Positions 1 through 9,177 of a stretch of 64,000 nt of DNA are shown in pieces; the first letter of the stretch is position 1; every line of letters starts with the position of its first letter. The notes under the pieces are model-generated. The model was not told the origin of the DNA. It worked only from the letters and a program-made list of their open reading frames with translations, and searched no databases. The stretch is from assembly GCA_052168355.1 (NCBI GenBank), contig JBQLZQ010000081.1, forward strand, positions 1-64,000, given 5' to 3'. Both the position numbers and the translations under genes were made by a program. The stretch is from JBQLZQ01 sp052168355. Its GTDB lineage: Bacteria; Pseudomonadota; Alphaproteobacteria; DSM-16000; Inquilinaceae.

Positions 1-51
1 CACGTCATTGGTGGAAGCGGGTCCGCTTCCACCAATGACGATCGCGCTCTA
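1..51. repeat. 51-bp palindromic repeat, copy A
   Basis: This segment is identical base for base to 50951-51001. It holds a perfect 18-bp inverted repeat (3-20 against 23-40) with a 2-base loop, so it would fold as a strong hairpin in RNA or single-stranded DNA. Read on the minus strand the unit begins TAGAGCGCGATCG, and that TAG is the stop codon of phaZ. Copy B provides the proC stop codon in the same way. It may act as a transcript-end hairpin for phaZ; it has no U-tract, so it is not a typical intrinsic terminator. Confidence 0.85.
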
Positions 52-1275
52 GGAGGACGAATCGTGTTCCCGGATGAACGTTGTGATCCTGGGCGCGATG
101 ACATCGCGCCAGCGGCGGCCGTTGAAGATGCCGTAATGGCCAACACCGGGCTGTTCGTAGTGCACCCGCCGCTTGTCGGGAATGCCATGGCACAGATCGT
201 GGGCGGCGCGGGTCTGGCCGATGCCGGAAATATCGTCGTGTTCGCCCTCGATCGTCATAAGCGCCGTTTTGCGGATGGCCGCCGGGTCGACCGTGCGGCC
301 GCGCGAGACCATGCGCCCGCGCGGCAGGGCATGGTCCTGGAACACCAGCTTGATGGTCTGAAGGTAGAATTCCGCCGTCAGATCCATGACCGACCGGTAT
401 TCCTCGTAAAACGCCCGCTTGCCCTCGGCGCTTTCGCCGTCGCCCTGAACCAGATGCTGAAACAGATCCATGTGGGCGCCGATGTGCCGGTCGAGGTTCA
501 TCTGCATAAAACCGGCGAGCTGCAGAAAGCCCGGATAGACACGGCGCATCATGCCGGCATGGGGCGGTGGTACCCGGGTCACGGCGTGACGGGCGAACCA
601 GGACAGCGGCCGGGTTTCGGCCAGCCGGTTGACCACGGTCGGGTTCTGCCGCGTGTCGATGGGTCCGCCCATCAGGACCATCGACGCCGGGGTGCAGGGG
701 TCGTCCGCGGCGGCCATCAGCGACGTCGCCGCCAGCACGGGCACCGACGGCTGGCAGACCGCCATGATGTGGGTATCCGGGCCCAGCAGATGCAGGAAAT
801 CGGTCAGATAGGCGATATAATCGTCGAAATCGAAGCTGCCATGGTGCAGCGGCACCTCGCGGGCATCGCGCCAGTCGGTGACATAGACGTCGTGATCCGG
901 CAGCAGGGCTTCCACCGTGCCGCGCAGCAGGGTGGCGTAATGGCCCGACATGGGCGCGACCAGAAGCAGCTTGGGATCGGAGCGGGACGTGGCGCGCCGG
1001 AAATGCTTGAGCTGGCAGAAGGTCTTGCGGCAGACCACCCGTTCCTGCACCGCCACCGCGGTTCCGTCGATCAGGGTTTCGGTCAGGCCGAAGGCCGGCT
1101 TGCCGTATCGGCGGGTACCCTGCTCGAACAGATCCAGCCCGGCGGCCAATACCCGCGCCCCATAGGTATATGCCAGGGGATTGAACGGATTTCGCAGCCA
1201 AACCTGGCCGTGATCGGCGGCCCAGCGAGCAGGGCTGACGGCCGCAGACTGCATCTCGTAGAGATGATAAAGCAC
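49..1275 (-). CDS. phaZ: Intracellular polyhydroxyalkanoate (PHB) depolymerase
   Basis: Alpha/beta-hydrolase of 408 residues that degrades stored native PHB granules in the cytoplasm. The nucleophile box reads VCQPS with Cys174 in place of the usual serine, which is characteristic of Ralstonia-type PhaZ; Asp347 or Asp348 (EGEHDDIS) and His380 (GVGHYG) complete a Cys-Asp-His triad. The N-terminus LYHLYEMQ matches the family start, so GTG at 1275 is chosen, with AAGGAAG upstream. Its stop codon is the first three bases of the 51-bp repeat. A phasin gene at 49585-50013 is a functional partner elsewhere in the window. Confidence 0.93.
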   Translation of the reverse strand: MLYHLYEMQSAAVSPARWAADHGQVWLRNPFNPLAYTYGARVLAAGLDLFEQGTRRYGKPAFGLTETLIDGTAVAVQERVVCRKTFCQLKHFRRATSRSDPKLLLVAPMSGHYATLLRGTVEALLPDHDVYVTDWRDAREVPLHHGSFDFDDYIAYLTDFLHLLGPDTHIMAVCQPSVPVLAATSLMAAADDPCTPASMVLMGGPIDTRQNPTVVNRLAETRPLSWFARHAVTRVPPPHAGMMRRVYPGFLQLAGFMQMNLDRHIGAHMDLFQHLVQGDGESAEGKRAFYEEYRSVMDLTAEFYLQTIKLVFQDHALPRGRMVSRGRTVDPAAIRKTALMTIEGEHDDISGIGQTRAAHDLCHGIPDKRRVHYEQPGVGHYGIFNGRRWRDVIAPRITTFIREHDSSS

Positions 1276-1448
1276 AGAAGCGCTTCCTTTCCGACGAGCT
1301 ATTTCGCAAGTGCGAAGATAGACATGTACGGGCCGGAGACCCGCTCGTCAAGATTTAGGCCGCAACGTGCTATTGTGCGCAATATCCAGTTAATAGACCG
1401 TGAATACGGAAAATGTCCCCGTGCAGCGCAACATGGATGGGTTGGAAT

Positions 1449-2312
1449 TTATTCGAAAACCACGGTCTTCGCGCCGTTGATCAGCACCCGATGCTCGCAG
1501 TGTCGCCTGAGGGCCCGGGCCAGGACCAGGTTTTCCAGGTCGCGGCCGATGGCGATCAGGCGTTCGGGGCCGTGGGCGTGGGTCACGCGGGCCGTTTCCT
1601 GCTCGATGATCGGTCCGTCATCCAGGGCTTCCGTCACGAAATGCGCGGTCGCGCCGATCAGCTTGACCCCGCGCCGATGGGCCTGGTGATAGGGTTTGGC
1701 GCCCTTGAAGCTGGGCAGGAACGAATGGTGAATATTGATCGCTCGCCCGGCCAGGGCCCGGCACAGGCCGGGTGACAGCACCTGCATGTAGCGGGCGAGA
1801 ACGACGATATCGGCCCGGACCTCCCCGATCAGGCTCAACAGGGCGGCTTCCTGCTGGGGGCGTGTCTCGGGCGTGACCGGCACATGGTGGAACGGGATGC
1901 CGTGGAAGGACGCCAGGGGCCGCAGCGTATCGTGATTGGAGGCGATCGCCGGGATTTCCATGGCGATATCGCCGGTGCGGTGGCGGTAGAGCAGATCGTT
2001 GAGGCAGTGATCGAACCGCGACACCAGGATCAGGACCCGCGGCCGGACCGCCTGGTCGTACAACCCCCATTCCATCGCAAAACGGCCGGCCACCGGTTCG
2101 AAGGCGGCCCGCAGCGCCGGTTCCGCCGGGGTTTCCGGGCCGCTCACGAACACCGTGCGCATAAAGAACCGGCCGGTCATCCCATCCTCGAACTGCGCCG
2201 ATTCGATGATGTTGGCGTCCCGCTCGGCCAGAAACCCGGCGATGGCCGCGACGATGCCCTTACGGTCCACGCAAGACAGGGTAAGGGTGTAGGTGCGCGG
2301 AGACGGGCTCAT
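1449..2312 (-). CDS. purU: Formyltetrahydrofolate deformylase
   Basis: Hydrolyses 10-formyl-THF to THF and formate, which balances one-carbon pools and supplies formate for purine synthesis. The 287-residue product has an N-terminal ACT domain (about residues 5-85, LTLSCVDRKGIVAAIAG) and a C-terminal formyltransferase fold with INIHHSFLPSFKGAKPY and the LDDGPIIEQ aspartate loop. The frame stays open upstream to 2510, but that would overlap the tRNA gene, so the ATG giving MSPSPRTYTL is the sensible start. phaZ lies 173 bases downstream on the same strand. Confidence 0.95.
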   Translation of the reverse strand: MSPSPRTYTLTLSCVDRKGIVAAIAGFLAERDANIIESAQFEDGMTGRFFMRTVFVSGPETPAEPALRAAFEPVAGRFAMEWGLYDQAVRPRVLILVSRFDHCLNDLLYRHRTGDIAMEIPAIASNHDTLRPLASFHGIPFHHVPVTPETRPQQEAALLSLIGEVRADIVVLARYMQVLSPGLCRALAGRAINIHHSFLPSFKGAKPYHQAHRRGVKLIGATAHFVTEALDDGPIIEQETARVTHAHGPERLIAIGRDLENLVLARALRRHCEHRVLINGAKTVVFE

Positions 2313-2474
2313 GGGCGGACGGTTTCGGTGGCAAAGGGCGCCGACCATAGCGGTCCGGCCGCCATCGGGAAAGCCGTAAGCGATCGGGCATCGGCGACGG
2401 CCGCGGATCCGGGCCGCGACGGCGATGGCCGTTGCCGGCGCCGACGGAAACCGGGGAGAGTGGCACGGAGAATG

Positions 2475-2550
2475 TGGTGGGCCCGGCAGGATTCGAACCT
2501 GCGACAACACCGTTATGAGCGGTGCGTTCTGACCGCTGAACTACAGGCCC
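2475..2550 (-). tRNA. ileX: tRNA-Ile2 (CAU anticodon, lysidine type)
   Basis: A 76-base cloverleaf with encoded CCA. The acceptor arm is GGGCCTG paired with CGGGCCC (one G-U pair), the T-arm loop is GGTTCGAATCC, and the anticodon stem CACCG/CGGTG encloses CTCATAA. A CAU anticodon could be methionine or isoleucine. The C4-G69 and C5-G68 pairs are known TilS recognition elements and separate Ile2 from elongator tRNA-Met, so Ile2 is preferred. It lies between purU and rpoD, transcribed in the same direction. Confidence 0.88.
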
Positions 2551-2617
2551 CCGGAGACGGCGCCACTCATAGCAACTTCACCGCCCGGGGGAAAGCGCCC
2601 GGAGCGGCGCCGGTGGG

Positions 2618-4582
2618 TCAGGTGTCCAGGAAGCTGCGCAGCTTGCGCGACCGGCTGGGATGCTTGAGCTTGCGCAGGGCCTTCGCCTCGATCTGACGGA
2701 TACGTTCCCGCGTGACGGAGAACTGCTGGCCCACCTCTTCCAGAGTGTGGTCGGTGTTCATGCCGATGCCAAAGCGCATGCGCAGCACCCGCTCCTCGCG
2801 GGCGGTCAGGCTGGCAAGGACCCGGGTCGTGGTCTCGCGCAGATTGCCCTGGATCGCGGCATCCAGGGGCTGGACCGCGTTCTTGTCCTCGATGAAATCG
2901 CCCAGATGGCTGTCTTCCTCGTCGCCGATCGGCGTTTCGAGGGAGATCGGTTCCTTGGCGATCTTGAGCACCTTGCGGACCTTTTCCAGCGGCATCATCA
3001 GCCGCTCGGCCAGTTCCTCGGGCGTCGGCTCGCGGCCGATCTCGTGCAGCATCTGGCGCGAGGTGCGGACCAGCTTGTTGATCGTCTCGATCATATGCAC
3101 GGGAATGCGGATGGTCCGCGCCTGATCGGCGATCGACCGTGTGATGGCCTGCCGGATCCACCAAGTGGCATAGGTCGAGAACTTGTAGCCGCGGCGATAC
3201 TCGAACTTATCCACCGCCTTCATCAGGCCGATATTGCCCTCCTGGATCAGGTCCAGGAATTGCAGCCCGCGGTTGGTGTATTTCTTGGCGATGGAGATAA
3301 CCAGCCGCAGATTGGCTTCGACCATCTCCTTCTTGGCGCGGCTCGCCTCCTTCTCGCCCTTCTGGACGGTCGAGACGATGCGACGGTATTCCGGCAGCGG
3401 CAGGGCGGCCTCGTCGGCGATCTGGCTGATCGAATCGCGCAGAACCGATACCTCGTCGGCATGACGCTGGGAAAACGTCCGCCAGTTCTTGTCGATGGAC
3501 GACACCCGCTCGAGCCAGGTCGGGTCGAGTTCGTGCCCGTAATACTGCTCCAGGAAGGATTGCCGCTTGACCTTGGCGTCGAGGGCCAGACGCAGAAGCT
3601 TGCCCTCCATGCCCAGCAACGTTCGGTTGAGGCGGTAGAGCTGCTCCACCAGCTGCTCGATCCGGGCATTGTTGAGCCGGACACTTTCCATCTGATCGAC
3701 AAGCTGGGCCTTCAGCTTGACGTATTTGTTATCGATCTGCTTGGTCGGCTGTTCTCCCTTGAGAAGGGAGCCCAGGCGCTGCTGCTGAACCTTCTGCAGC
3801 TTGCCGTAGGTTTTCTCGATGTCGTCGAAGGTCTCCAGCACCGAGGGCTTCAGCGCCTCTTCCATGGCCGACAGGGAAATGCCGGGATCGTCGTCCTCGT
3901 CATCGTCGCCGTCGGCGGCGTCCTTCTCGCCCTCGGGCGCACCCTCGGCGCCGGTTTCGTTCTCCTGATGGTCCGCCAGTTTCGGCGCCTCTTCCCCGGC
4001 CTGCTGCGGTCCGTCGGGACCGGCGCCGTAGGTGGCGTCAAGATCGATGATGTCGCGCAGCAGCATCTTGCCGTCCTTGAGGGCGCTGTGCCACTGGATG
4101 ATGGCGCGGATGGTCAGCGGCGATTCGCAGATCCCCCCGATCATCATTTCGCGCCCGGCCTCGATCCGCTTGGCGATGGCGATTTCGCCTTCGCGCGACA
4201 GCAGTTCGACCGACCCCATCTCGCGCAGATACATGCGGACCGGATCGTCGGTCCGGCCGATGTCGTCATCGTCGAGGTTGCCGGACGCCCGCGGTTCTCC
4301 CTCGCGGTCCGCTTCGGCGGGCGCGGCTTCCTCAGACTCCTCGTTCTCGATGACGTTTATGCCCATCTCCGACAGGCCGGCCATCACGTCCTCGATCTGT
4401 TCCGAGGATGTCTGGTCCGGAGGCAGCACGGAATTGAGCTCGTCATAGGTGACGTAACCGCGTTCCTTGGCCTTGACGATCAATTTTTTGACCGCCTGGC
4501 CCATATCGTCCATCAGCGGGCCGTCGCCGCCCTCTTCACGGGTTTCTGTCGCGTCTGCCGTGGTTGCTGCCTTAGTCGCCAT
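2618..4582 (-). CDS. rpoD: RNA polymerase primary sigma factor (sigma-70)
   Basis: Housekeeping sigma factor that directs RNA polymerase to -35/-10 promoters. The 654-residue product has region 1.1 (about 20-90), region 1.2 (DPVRMYLREMGSVELLSREG), a long acidic non-conserved insert typical of alphaproteobacterial RpoD, region 2 with KFSTYATWWIRQAI, region 3, and region 4.2 with EVGQQFSVTRERIRQIE. The open frame reaches a TTG at 4615, but the ATG at 4582 (MATKAATTAD) is the better start. It is the last gene of the yqeY-like/dnaG/rpoD operon, 90 bases after dnaG. Confidence 0.97.
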   Translation of the reverse strand: MATKAATTADATETREEGGDGPLMDDMGQAVKKLIVKAKERGYVTYDELNSVLPPDQTSSEQIEDVMAGLSEMGINVIENEESEEAAPAEADREGEPRASGNLDDDDIGRTDDPVRMYLREMGSVELLSREGEIAIAKRIEAGREMMIGGICESPLTIRAIIQWHSALKDGKMLLRDIIDLDATYGAGPDGPQQAGEEAPKLADHQENETGAEGAPEGEKDAADGDDDEDDDPGISLSAMEEALKPSVLETFDDIEKTYGKLQKVQQQRLGSLLKGEQPTKQIDNKYVKLKAQLVDQMESVRLNNARIEQLVEQLYRLNRTLLGMEGKLLRLALDAKVKRQSFLEQYYGHELDPTWLERVSSIDKNWRTFSQRHADEVSVLRDSISQIADEAALPLPEYRRIVSTVQKGEKEASRAKKEMVEANLRLVISIAKKYTNRGLQFLDLIQEGNIGLMKAVDKFEYRRGYKFSTYATWWIRQAITRSIADQARTIRIPVHMIETINKLVRTSRQMLHEIGREPTPEELAERLMMPLEKVRKVLKIAKEPISLETPIGDEEDSHLGDFIEDKNAVQPLDAAIQGNLRETTTRVLASLTAREERVLRMRFGIGMNTDHTLEEVGQQFSVTRERIRQIEAKALRKLKHPSRSRKLRSFLDT

Positions 4583-4672
4583 GGAACCCCATCTTTGCGA
4601 TCGCTTGTCGCTCAACTTGCCCGTTGGCCGGGCTGCCCAACCAAACCCGGATGCCGAAAACGATCGCCGCTA

Positions 4673-6487
4673 TCAAGCGCCCGAGCGGTTTGCTTCGTCT
4701 TCTCCCAGCAAGGCCTGTTGTTTCAAGGCGCGCACCCGGGCAAGATTGCCCTCCGTCAACGCCTCTCCCAACGCTTCCCCCGCCATCCGCAGATCACCAC
4801 GCACCCGCTGCACGTCCAAACGGCGCCAAACCTCGTACCACCCTTCGGCCGCCTGTTCGACGGTGACGGCGGGGCTGGCGAAGGGTGCGCGCGCATAGGT
4901 CTGGGGCGAAAGAACCCGCGTCAGGGCAGCGGCGTGCCCAACCTGGGACAGGTGGAGCCGTAGTGCGCCGGTGTCAAGTCCGGAATCCTGGGTCAAGGCA
5001 CCGATCGTGTCACGCCTCAACCCATCCAACGCCGCGTCCGCCATGTCCAGGTGGGCGAAGGCCTCGCCGAACCGGTCGAAAAGGGAGGGGTGATTGATCA
5101 AGGCGGCCAGCAGGACCAGGGGGCCGGTCACGCGGTCCAACGACGCCCGACGCGGCTGCGGGCCCTGTGCCACACGGCTGGGGCGCGCGCCCTGCCCCCG
5201 GCCGGCGGCGGCCGGGGGGCGCCATGGGAAGGCCGCCTCGAGCCGCGCCCGGATATCCTTGCGATAGAAGTCCTGTACCGCACGGTCGCCGATACCGCCT
5301 GCGACCTGATCCAGCGCCGCCTTCAGCCCGGCCCGCCCTTCGGGCGTGTCGAGCCGATGGCGGCCAACTTCCGCCTGCCACAGCACGTCGGTCAACGGCA
5401 GGGCGTTTTCCAGAACCCGGCGCATGGCCGCCGCGCCACCAGACCGGATCAGGGAATCGGGATCCTCGCCGGCCGGCAGGAAGGCGACCCGGGCCGAATG
5501 ATCGGGCTTGAGCAGGGGCATGACCCGCTCCACCGCGCGCCAAGCGGCGCGCTGTCCCGCCGCGTCTCCGTCGAAGCACAGCACGGGGACCTGGCAAAGG
5601 CGCCACAGCTCCTGGATCTGGGCCTCGGTCACCGCTGTGCCCAGCGGCGCCACGGCGGCTTGAAAGCCGGCCTGGGCCAGGGCGATGACATCCATATAGC
5701 CTTCGGCGACGACCACCGTGTGTCCCTGGCCGGCGGCGGCGCGCGCCCGCGACAGACCGTACAAGAGTTGCCCCTTCTGAAACAGGGGCGTATCGGGGCT
5801 GTTGAGGTATTTGGGGCCGTCCCCGTCCAGGATCCTGCCGCCAAAGGCCACCACCCGGCCACGCCGGTCGGCCACCGGGAAGATCAGGCGGTCCCGAAAA
5901 AAGCCGAACGGCGGCCGGCCATCGTCGGGCTGCCGGGCCAACCCGGCCTCGACCAGGGTTTCCGGCGAAAAACCCTTGGCCTGCAGGGCCCGGAGCAGGG
6001 CCTTGCCGTCGGCGGGGGCATAACCCAGGCGGAACTGGGCGACCGCTTCGGCGTCGATACCGCGGCCGCCCAGATAGTCCAGGGCGCGGCGTCCGTCGGA
6101 TTCCGCCAACTGGGCCTCGAAGAAGGCGCAGGCAGCCTCCACCGCCTCGTGCAACGAGGTCCGGCGCGCAAACCGCTCCCGCTCCTCCTCCGTCGCCTGA
6201 GGCACCTGAAGCCCGGCCTGGCCGGCCAATTGCTCGACTGTCTCGAGAAACCCGAGATGGTCGTGCTGCATGACGAAGCCGACCACGTCGCCATGGGCGC
6301 CGCAGCCAAAGCAGTGAAAGAACCCCTTTTGGTCATTGACCGTGAAGCTGGGGGTTTTTTCTCGATGAAATGGGCATAGACCCTTGAATTCGCGGCCCGC
6401 TCTGGTCAGCCGGACACGCCGTCCAACGATATCGGAGAGGGGCAGCCGGGCCCGCAATTCGTCCAGGAACTGCGGCGGCAGGGCCAT
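4673..6487 (-). CDS. dnaG: DNA primase
   Basis: Synthesises RNA primers for lagging-strand replication. The 604-residue product has an N-terminal CHC2 zinc finger (Cys38, His41, Cys59, Cys62 in CPFH and CFGC), the primase core, and a TOPRIM domain around residue 260 with the motif VVVAEGYMDV and a later DGDAAG. The C-terminus is the divergent DnaB-interaction region. The start overlaps the stop of the upstream yqeY-like gene by one base (TGATG), which indicates translational coupling; rpoD follows. Confidence 0.97.
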   Translation of the reverse strand: MALPPQFLDELRARLPLSDIVGRRVRLTRAGREFKGLCPFHREKTPSFTVNDQKGFFHCFGCGAHGDVVGFVMQHDHLGFLETVEQLAGQAGLQVPQATEEERERFARRTSLHEAVEAACAFFEAQLAESDGRRALDYLGGRGIDAEAVAQFRLGYAPADGKALLRALQAKGFSPETLVEAGLARQPDDGRPPFGFFRDRLIFPVADRRGRVVAFGGRILDGDGPKYLNSPDTPLFQKGQLLYGLSRARAAAGQGHTVVVAEGYMDVIALAQAGFQAAVAPLGTAVTEAQIQELWRLCQVPVLCFDGDAAGQRAAWRAVERVMPLLKPDHSARVAFLPAGEDPDSLIRSGGAAAMRRVLENALPLTDVLWQAEVGRHRLDTPEGRAGLKAALDQVAGGIGDRAVQDFYRKDIRARLEAAFPWRPPAAAGRGQGARPSRVAQGPQPRRASLDRVTGPLVLLAALINHPSLFDRFGEAFAHLDMADAALDGLRRDTIGALTQDSGLDTGALRLHLSQVGHAAALTRVLSPQTYARAPFASPAVTVEQAAEGWYEVWRRLDVQRVRGDLRMAGEALGEALTEGNLARVRALKQQALLGEDEANRSGA

Positions 6488-6942
6488 CAGGCCAAGGCCG
6501 ATTTGACGATACCGCTCGCCTTGCTGAAGTCCATCTGGCCACCATAGCGGCTGCGCAGTTCCGCCATCGTCCGGCCCATGTCCTTGAGACCGGTCGCGTG
6601 AATTTCGGCGATCACGCGCTGGACGGCGTTGGACGTCTCTCCCTCATCCATCTGTGACGGCAGAAAACGCTCGATAACCACGATTTCCTCGGCTTCGGAC
6701 TGGGCCAGGTCGCAACGGCCGCCTTCTTCGTACAGCTTTATGCTTTCTCGCCGCTGACGGATCATCGTCTGCAGAAGGCTGAAGATCTCCTCGTCGGAGA
6801 TACCATCCGTATTGCCCTTGCCACGGGCGGCAATATCACGGTCCTTGAGCGCGGCCAGGATCAACCGAAGAGTCGAAAGCGCGACGGTATCTTTGGCCCG
6901 CATCGCGTCTTTGAGTGAGTCATTGAGCCGGGTACGGATCAT
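6487..6942 (-). CDS. GatB/YqeY domain protein
   Basis: A 151-residue helical protein with the YqeY fold (related to the tail domain of GatB), beginning MIRTRLNDSLKDAMRAKD and ending in a helix-rich YGGQMDFSKASGIVKSAL segment. The family is thought to bind tRNA or assist amidotransferases, but no reaction is established. ATG at 6942 is preferred because GGAGG lies 11 bases upstream; the frame is open to 7095. It leads the dnaG/rpoD operon, the position taken by rpsU in gammaproteobacteria, and overlaps dnaG by one base. Confidence 0.9.
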   Translation of the reverse strand: MIRTRLNDSLKDAMRAKDTVALSTLRLILAALKDRDIAARGKGNTDGISDEEIFSLLQTMIRQRRESIKLYEEGGRCDLAQSEAEEIVVIERFLPSQMDEGETSNAVQRVIAEIHATGLKDMGRTMAELRSRYGGQMDFSKASGIVKSALA

Positions 6943-7232
6943 AGGATCATTGTCCTCCAGAAAGCTCACCAGGGGGTGGCGCGGCCTGGAATATGGGTAC
7001 GCACCGTTGCAGCGGCAAATAACAAGTGGCCAAAGCCCTCCGTCATGACAGGCGCCCGATGGCGAAGGGTATGCCATTGATCGGTTATTAACCAATTAAA
7101 GACCCTCCGGTTCCCGCCGGGGCTTTGCCGGATCGTCACGATGCTTTATCACCATCCGGCGGCCGGTTTCTACCCTGTCGGCTTTCAAATCTCGGCGATA
7201 CCCTCACTGCCGAACTAGTCTAAGGTCCGATC
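6943..7232. promoter_or_regulatory. Divergent promoter region of the dnaG operon and carA
   Basis: This 290-base spacer separates the minus-strand yqeY-like/dnaG/rpoD operon from plus-strand carA and must hold promoters for both. An 11-base palindrome, GGTTA-T-TAACC, sits at 7083-7093 in a locally AT-rich patch. I cannot assign -35/-10 boxes with confidence, and I see no PyrR or arginine-operator consensus. Confidence 0.4.
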
Positions 7233-8408
7233 ATGAGCCCCCACCCCGAGGCCCCCTCGAGCCCTCCACCGGGCGCTACCGCGGCCCTGGTGCTGGCCGA
7301 CGGCGCCGTGTTCTGGGGCCGCGGCGTGGGCGCCGTGGGCAGCGCGGTGGGCGAAGTCTGCTTCAATACGTCGATGACAGGCTACCAGGAAATCCTGACC
7401 GATCCGTCCTATGCGGGCCAGATTATCGCCTTCACATTTCCGCATATCGGCAATGTCGGCGCCAATCCCGAGGATGTGGAGACCACGACGCCGGCGGCCC
7501 GCGGGTTGGTGTTGCGCGCCGGCATAACCGAACCGGCGAACTGGCGGGCCACCCGGCATCTCGATGACTGGCTGAAAGCCAACGATCTGGTCGGCATCAG
7601 CGGCGTCGACACCCGCCGGCTGACCCGACGCATCCGCGACGGCGGAGCACCTTCCGGCATCGTGTATCACACGTCGGACGGGGTTTTCGACATCCCCGCC
7701 CTCCAGGCCGAAGCGGCCGGCTTTCCGGGTCTTGAGGGCATGGATCTGGCGCTCGACGTATCGTGTCGCCAGACCTATGCCTGGGACGAGACCCGCTGGC
7801 ATCTGGGCCAGGGATACGGCCGGCTGGAGACGCCCTTGCGGCATGTCGTGGCCATCGATTACGGCGCCAAGCGCAACATTCTGCGCTGCCTGGCCTCGAC
7901 CGGCAGCCGGGTTACGGTGGTTCCGGCCACGGCCACCGCCGAGGATGTGATGGGCCACCGCCCGGACGGCATATTCCTGTCCAACGGCCCCGGGGACCCG
8001 GCCGCCACCGGCCGCTACGCGGTGCCCACCGTGCGGGCGCTGATCGACACCGGGACCCCGATCTTCGGCATCTGCCTGGGTCATCAGATCCTGTCGCTGG
8101 CGCTGGGCGGGCGGACCGAAAAGATGGCGCGCGGCCACCGCGGCGCCAACCATCCGGTCAAGGATCTGGCCACCGGCAAGGTCGAAATCACCAGTCAGAA
8201 TCACGGTTTCGCCGTGGTCCTCGACAGCTTCGGCCCGGAGGTCGAGGTCAGCCATGTGAGCTTGTTCGACGGCAGCAACGAAGGGATCCGGGTGCGCGAC
8301 CGGCCGATTTTCTCGGTTCAGTACCACCCGGAGGCCTCGCCCGGCCCGGAGGACAGCCACTACCTGTTCGACCGGTTCGTCGACGTGATCGACCGTCAAC
8401 GCGGATAA
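7233..8408 (+). CDS. carA: Carbamoyl-phosphate synthase small (glutaminase) subunit
   Basis: Releases ammonia from glutamine for CarB to make carbamoyl phosphate for arginine and pyrimidine synthesis. The 391-residue product has the CarA-specific N-terminal domain (FNTSMTGYQEILTDPSYAGQ) and a class I glutamine amidotransferase domain with nucleophile motif GICLGHQ (about residue 275) and the QYHPEASPGP His/Glu pair. An acetyltransferase gene and a terminator separate it from carB, so the two subunits are not strictly cotranscribed. Confidence 0.97.
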   Translation: MSPHPEAPSSPPPGATAALVLADGAVFWGRGVGAVGSAVGEVCFNTSMTGYQEILTDPSYAGQIIAFTFPHIGNVGANPEDVETTTPAARGLVLRAGITEPANWRATRHLDDWLKANDLVGISGVDTRRLTRRIRDGGAPSGIVYHTSDGVFDIPALQAEAAGFPGLEGMDLALDVSCRQTYAWDETRWHLGQGYGRLETPLRHVVAIDYGAKRNILRCLASTGSRVTVVPATATAEDVMGHRPDGIFLSNGPGDPAATGRYAVPTVRALIDTGTPIFGICLGHQILSLALGGRTEKMARGHRGANHPVKDLATGKVEITSQNHGFAVVLDSFGPEVEVSHVSLFDGSNEGIRVRDRPIFSVQYHPEASPGPEDSHYLFDRFVDVIDRQRG

Positions 8409-8413
8409 CGGCG

Positions 8414-9052
8414 ATGGGGGGCAGCGAGACGCCGGCATCGACCATGCGCGGACAGCGGGTGTCGGTCACCCTGGCCGGCCCGGCCGATGCCGCCGACCTG
8501 TGTGCGTTCCACCGGCGGAACAAGGATCATCTGCGGCCCTGGCTGCCGCCGGTCCCGGACGATTTCCTGACCCACGGCTATTGGGAACGCTGGACCTATC
8601 ACAGCACGCTTTTGATCGAACAGGACCGCGCCATACGGTTGGTCATCCGCCCGCTCGAGGCCCCGGACGGCGTCGTCCTGGGCCAGATCAACATGAACAA
8701 TATCGTTCGCGGCGCCCTTCAGGGTTGCGACATCGGCTACCATCTGGATGCCGCCGCCGAGGGGCATGGGCTCATGTTCGAAGCCCTTTCCCTGGTCCTG
8801 CCCTATGCCTTTGGCCCCTGCAACCTGCATCGCGTCATGGCCAACTACGTGCCGACCAACGCGCGCAGCGCCCGGCTGCTGGAACGGCTGGGCTTCCAGC
8901 GCGAGGGTTACGCCAAGGACTATCTGTTCATCGACGGTTTGTGGCGGGATCACGTCCTGACCGCGCTGACCAATCCAAACCCGCGCCCGCCCGCCAAAAG
9001 CACCGCCAAATCCGCCCGCCCAGCCGTGCCGAGGCGTCCGGTCTCCGTCTGA
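8414..9052 (+). CDS. GNAT family N-acetyltransferase (RimJ/RimL type)
   Basis: A 212-residue protein with the RimJ-like GNAT fold: an N-terminal strand-helix (CAFHRRNKDHLRPWLPP), the GYHLDAAAEGHGLMFEAL acetyl-CoA loop in place of the classic Q/RxxGxG/A, and the C-terminal NARSARLLERLGFQREGYAK motif. This subfamily acetylates protein N-termini such as ribosomal proteins; the substrate here is unknown. ATG at 8414 is only 5 bases after the carA stop, so it is probably cotranscribed with carA. The tail after residue 190 is basic and proline-rich. Confidence 0.85.
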   Translation: MGGSETPASTMRGQRVSVTLAGPADAADLCAFHRRNKDHLRPWLPPVPDDFLTHGYWERWTYHSTLLIEQDRAIRLVIRPLEAPDGVVLGQINMNNIVRGALQGCDIGYHLDAAAEGHGLMFEALSLVLPYAFGPCNLHRVMANYVPTNARSARLLERLGFQREGYAKDYLFIDGLWRDHVLTALTNPNPRPPAKSTAKSARPAVPRRPVSV

Positions 9053-9089
9053 GGGACCTTTTCAAAACGGGACAGTGTCCCTAACCGCC

Positions 9090-9116
9090 CGGCCCGACAG
9101 CGGGGCCGCTTTTCTT
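9090..9116 (+). terminator. Probable intrinsic terminator after the acetyltransferase gene
   Basis: The stem CGGCCC (9090-9095) pairs with GGGCCG (9103-9108) and is followed by a short T-rich tract (CTTTTCTTCC). A second small hairpin, GGGAC-AGT-GTCCC, lies just upstream. Together they separate the carA transcript from carB. Confidence 0.5.
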
Positions 9117-9177
9117 CCCGCCACGGCACCGGTATAAGTCCGCCGGCCCGCCTTCGGGCCTGCAGATTCAGACTGAT

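Noticed and set aside
2475..2550. Calling the CAU tRNA an elongator tRNA-Met
   Set aside because: C4-G69 and C5-G68 pairs are TilS identity elements of tRNA-Ile2 and are absent from E. coli elongator tRNA-Met.
4583..4615. An upstream TTG start for rpoD
   Set aside because: It would add 11 residues not seen at normal RpoD N-termini; the ATG at 4582 gives a standard start.
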